Shown here: positions 62,140-64,000 of the stretch, piece after piece
How the letters are laid out: the number at the start of each line of letters is the position of its first letter
Numbering within the stretch: the first letter of the stretch is position 1
From: an uncultured Alphaproteobacteria bacterium
GTDB lineage: Bacteria > Pseudomonadota > Alphaproteobacteria > Rhodospirillales > Rhodospirillaceae
Direction: 5' to 3'
Assembly: GCA_900079695.1 (NCBI GenBank)
Contig: LT599022.1
Span: 3,044,530 to 3,108,529 of the forward strand
DNA length: 64,000 nt
Program-made: the position numbers and the translations under genes
The notes under the pieces: generated by a model
What the model was told of the DNA's origin: nothing
Database searches by the model: none
Seen by the model: only the letters and a program-made list of their open reading frames with translations

Positions 62140-62745
62140 ATGTCCTGCGTCGTCGCCGAAACCCCGAGCCTCAGCGCCTATCTCGAAACCTGCGCCGACC
62201 GCATGCGCGCGGCCGCGACCTTCGACCTCGACGCCGCGTTCAACCGCGCCGTCGAGGCGATCTCCGCCGCGTTGATCGGCGGACGGCCGTTGCTGGTGTG
62301 CGGCAACGGCGGCTCGATGGCCGACGCCCAGCACATCGCCGGGGAACTCGTCGCCCGCTTCCTGCTCAACCGCAAGGGCCTGCCGGTGATCGCGCTCGGG
62401 TCCAACCCCGCCACCCTCACCGCCTGGGCCAACGACGTCGACTATCCCTCGCTGTTCGCCCGCGAGGTCGAGGCGTTCGGCGGCGCGGGCGGGGTTTTGC
62501 TCGGCATCTCCACCTCCGGCAATTCCGCCAACGTGCTCGCCGCGTTCGCCAGGGCCAGGGCCCTCGGCATGACCACCGTCGCGCTGACCGGCGGCGCGGG
62601 CGGCAAGATGGCCGAACCCGGCGCGGTCGACGTTTGCCTCTGCCCCGCCGCGCCGAACACCCCGTCGATCCAGGAAATCCATACCCCGATCTACCACCTG
62701 CTTTGCCAACTGGTGGAAGCCCGCTGCGCCGCCGCGCTGGGGTGA
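62140..62745 (+). CDS. gmhA: Phosphoheptose isomerase
   Basis: 201 residues from the ATG with GGGAG six bases upstream (an ATG four codons earlier lacks a site). GmhA isomerises sedoheptulose 7-phosphate to D-glycero-D-manno-heptose 7-phosphate, the first step to ADP-heptose for LPS. The SIS domain shows VCGNGGSMADAQHIAGELVARF, GISTSGNSANVLAAF, and the zinc/catalytic HTPIYHLLCQLVE near the C-terminus. Heptose kinase (hldE) is not in the window. azlCD sits between it and gmhB. Confidence 0.93.
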   Translation: MSCVVAETPSLSAYLETCADRMRAAATFDLDAAFNRAVEAISAALIGGRPLLVCGNGGSMADAQHIAGELVARFLLNRKGLPVIALGSNPATLTAWANDVDYPSLFAREVEAFGGAGGVLLGISTSGNSANVLAAFARARALGMTTVALTGGAGGKMAEPGAVDVCLCPAAPNTPSIQEIHTPIYHLLCQLVEARCAAALG

Positions 62746-62895
62746 AGATGACGGGGTGAAAGGGAAAGTTCGCGGAGGGACTCGGTCTGCCTGCACCTTC
62801 CGGACGTTTCCGGTTTTTTGTGCGGAGCGCCATCCAACCGTCACGCGGGCGTGACGTGTCGAATCCCGCTTCACGGAAAGGTCAGTGAATCGGGT

Positions 62896-62936
62896 CGAGG
62901 GGGCCGAGCCCCCTCGCGGGTCCGGGCGGCGCCCGG
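62896..62936 (-). terminator. Two stacked hairpins between gmhA and the lyase gene
   Basis: CGAGGGGGC-CGA-GCCCCCTCG (62896-62916) and CCGGGC-GGC-GCCCGG (62922-62936) lie eight bases past the lyase stop as read on the minus strand. No T-run follows. They probably end the lyase transcript and also block convergent reading from gmhA. Confidence 0.5.
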
Positions 62937-62943
62937 CATGGTT

Positions 62944-64000
62944 TTACTTCAGCAGCTTCGCGAAATCCGCATCCAGCCGGGCGAGCGACGCGGCGATATG
63001 GTCGCGGCGGGCTTTGATCCAGGCGTCCTGGGCGTCGAGCTTGGCGTCGGCCTCCTTCAGCATGCGGTCGAGTTCGGCGGGCTGCGGGCCGCCGACGGTG
63101 GCGCGGTTGCGGACGATCGCCCTGGGGTCGAGGGTGGCGCGGAACTCGGCCTCGGAGATCGGCAGCTCGGGGGCGGCGGCGGGGTAGTCCCTGACCGCTT
63201 CGGCGTAGATCCGCCGCGCCTCGGCGTAGGGGAAGTCGAGGGGCTTGATGTCGTGGGCCCTGGCGTAGCCGACCACCTCGGAGGCGAAGTGGTGGCCGAC
63301 GCGGAACGGCAGCTTGTACTTGCGCATCAGCAGGTCGGCGAGCTCCTGCGAGGCGGTCCAGTCGCCGTTGAGTTCCTCGAGGGCGCGCGCGGGGTCGATC
63401 ACCAGGGAATTGAGGATCTTCTCCCAGCCCTTGAGGAAGACGAGCGCGCTCTCGATCACCGCGGCGTTGTCGGCGACCGACTTGGGGTCGACCATGCCGG
63501 GGGTGATGTTGTGCGCGCGGAGGCTCGGGCCGAGGCCGAGGTTGAGGGCGGTGGAGGCGTTGCGGCGGGTGTCGTTGAGGAGGCCGGGGTTGCGCTTTTG
63601 CGGCATCGCCGAGGAGACGTAGGTGGTGCCCTCGCCCTCCTTGAGGAGAATCCACGGGCGCGCCTGGGCGTATTGGGTGAGGGTGTCCTCGACGAAGTGC
63701 CCGGCCCGCAGGGCGATGCTGACGACGATCTGTCCGACCTCGACCGGTTCGTCCATCGACGAGATCTGCGAGGCGTCGTAGGCGTTGTCGACGATCGCGG
63801 CGAAGCCGAGGTAGTCGGCCATGCGTTTGCGGTCGAGGGGCCAACTGGTGCCGTTCAGCACCGTGGTGCCCATCGCGCAGCGGTCGATCCGGGCATAGGC
63901 CTCGCGCAGGCGCTGGGCGTCGCGCTCCAGACCGGCGAACTGCCCGAGCAACTGGTGGGCGTAGGCGTTCGGCTGGGCGGCGACGCCGTTGGTGTAGTTG
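62944..64000 (-). CDS. Argininosuccinate-lyase-like member of the fumarase/aspartase superfamily (N-terminus beyond the window)
   Basis: The last 352 residues are in the window; the gene continues past base 64000. The superfamily signature is SSAMPQKRNPG (the flexible loop with the catalytic serine). NAYAHQLLGQFAGLERDAQRLREAYARID and LNGTSWPLDRKRMADYLGF are ArgH-like. The C-terminus has NRATVGGPQPAEL where classical ArgH has a G-G-T-A-P motif. It could be the arginine-biosynthesis lyase or one of the ArgH-like lyases with another substrate. Without the N-terminal substrate-binding residues I cannot decide. No other arginine genes are in view. Confidence 0.75.
   Translation of the reverse strand, partial: NYTNGVAAQPNAYAHQLLGQFAGLERDAQRLREAYARIDRCAMGTTVLNGTSWPLDRKRMADYLGFAAIVDNAYDASQISSMDEPVEVGQIVVSIALRAGHFVEDTLTQYAQARPWILLKEGEGTTYVSSAMPQKRNPGLLNDTRRNASTALNLGLGPSLRAHNITPGMVDPKSVADNAAVIESALVFLKGWEKILNSLVIDPARALEELNGDWTASQELADLLMRKYKLPFRVGHHFASEVVGYARAHDIKPLDFPYAEARRIYAEAVRDYPAAAPELPISEAEFRATLDPRAIVRNRATVGGPQPAELDRMLKEADAKLDAQDAWIKARRDHIAASLARLDADFAKLLK

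Overview
The window comes from a GC-rich (about two thirds G+C by eye) Gram-negative chromosome, most likely an alphaproteobacterium of the Rhodospirillales type. This rests on gene content and order: a cobS-cobT pair preceded by a J-domain gene, aroK-aroB-CorC-type gene divergent from xerD, an alphaproteobacterial HNH protein, a CheZ with a FliM-like tail, and a rhodoquinone-methyltransferase-like protein. The naming is inference; no rRNA lies in the window. Almost all of it is ordinary, densely packed chromosome. I see no phage, insertion sequence, plasmid or CRISPR signature.

Layout. 1-5 kb: end of a TAXI-type TRAP binding protein with its fused permease, a YbaL-type antiporter, and a membrane acyltransferase. 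5-7 kb: tRNA-Arg(ACG), a degenerate AccA-like protein and a DUF4743/NUDIX protein. 7-12.5 kb: methylmalonyl-CoA mutase, two unknown genes, its chaperone MeaB, and CheZ. 12.6-18 kb: ribosomal protein L28, an FkbM methyltransferase, cobaltochelatase CobT and CobS, a J-domain protein and a small ribbon-helix-helix regulator. 18-25 kb: DUF2889, a CBS protein, a CorC/CNNM protein, aroB, aroK; then divergently a 45-residue membrane protein, a large exported protein and XerD. B12-dependent mutase, MeaB and cobalamin synthesis genes lie within 10 kb of one another.

25-35 kb is the most coherent metabolic block: citrate lyase genes citC-D-E-F-X, a CitMHS citrate transporter, and, divergent from the transporter, a histidine kinase and a sigma-54 activator. 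The intergenic region between transporter and kinase holds a -24/-12-like element reading into the transporter and, upstream of it, a cluster of TTCCGGAA palindromes. Together these suggest citrate uptake (and perhaps fermentation) switched on by a DctB/DctD-like pair. citG, needed to make the lyase prosthetic group, is not in the window.

35-51 kb: GluQRS, an HNH protein, DsbB, a YqaA-type membrane protein, a TauE/SafE permease, two overlapping M17 aminopeptidases, a divergent AmrS radical SAM gene and a MEMO-AMMECR1 fusion, a Sua5-type t6A enzyme, a GlcD-like flavoprotein, a NarL-type regulator with a PAS hybrid kinase, an unknown gene and PPK2. 51-58 kb: gap, pgk, an unknown gene with a CheY-binding-like tail, a lipoprotein, xanthine phosphoribosyltransferase, tRNA-Asp(GTC), an array of convergent terminators, an RquA-like protein and a Coq10-like protein. 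58-64 kb: Ohr, RF3, gmhB, azlCD, gmhA and the 3' part of an argininosuccinate-lyase-like gene cut by the window edge.

Starts were chosen by ribosome-binding site, overlap with the upstream stop, and family length. Many long open frames on the opposite strand are composition shadows of this GC-rich DNA and were left out.
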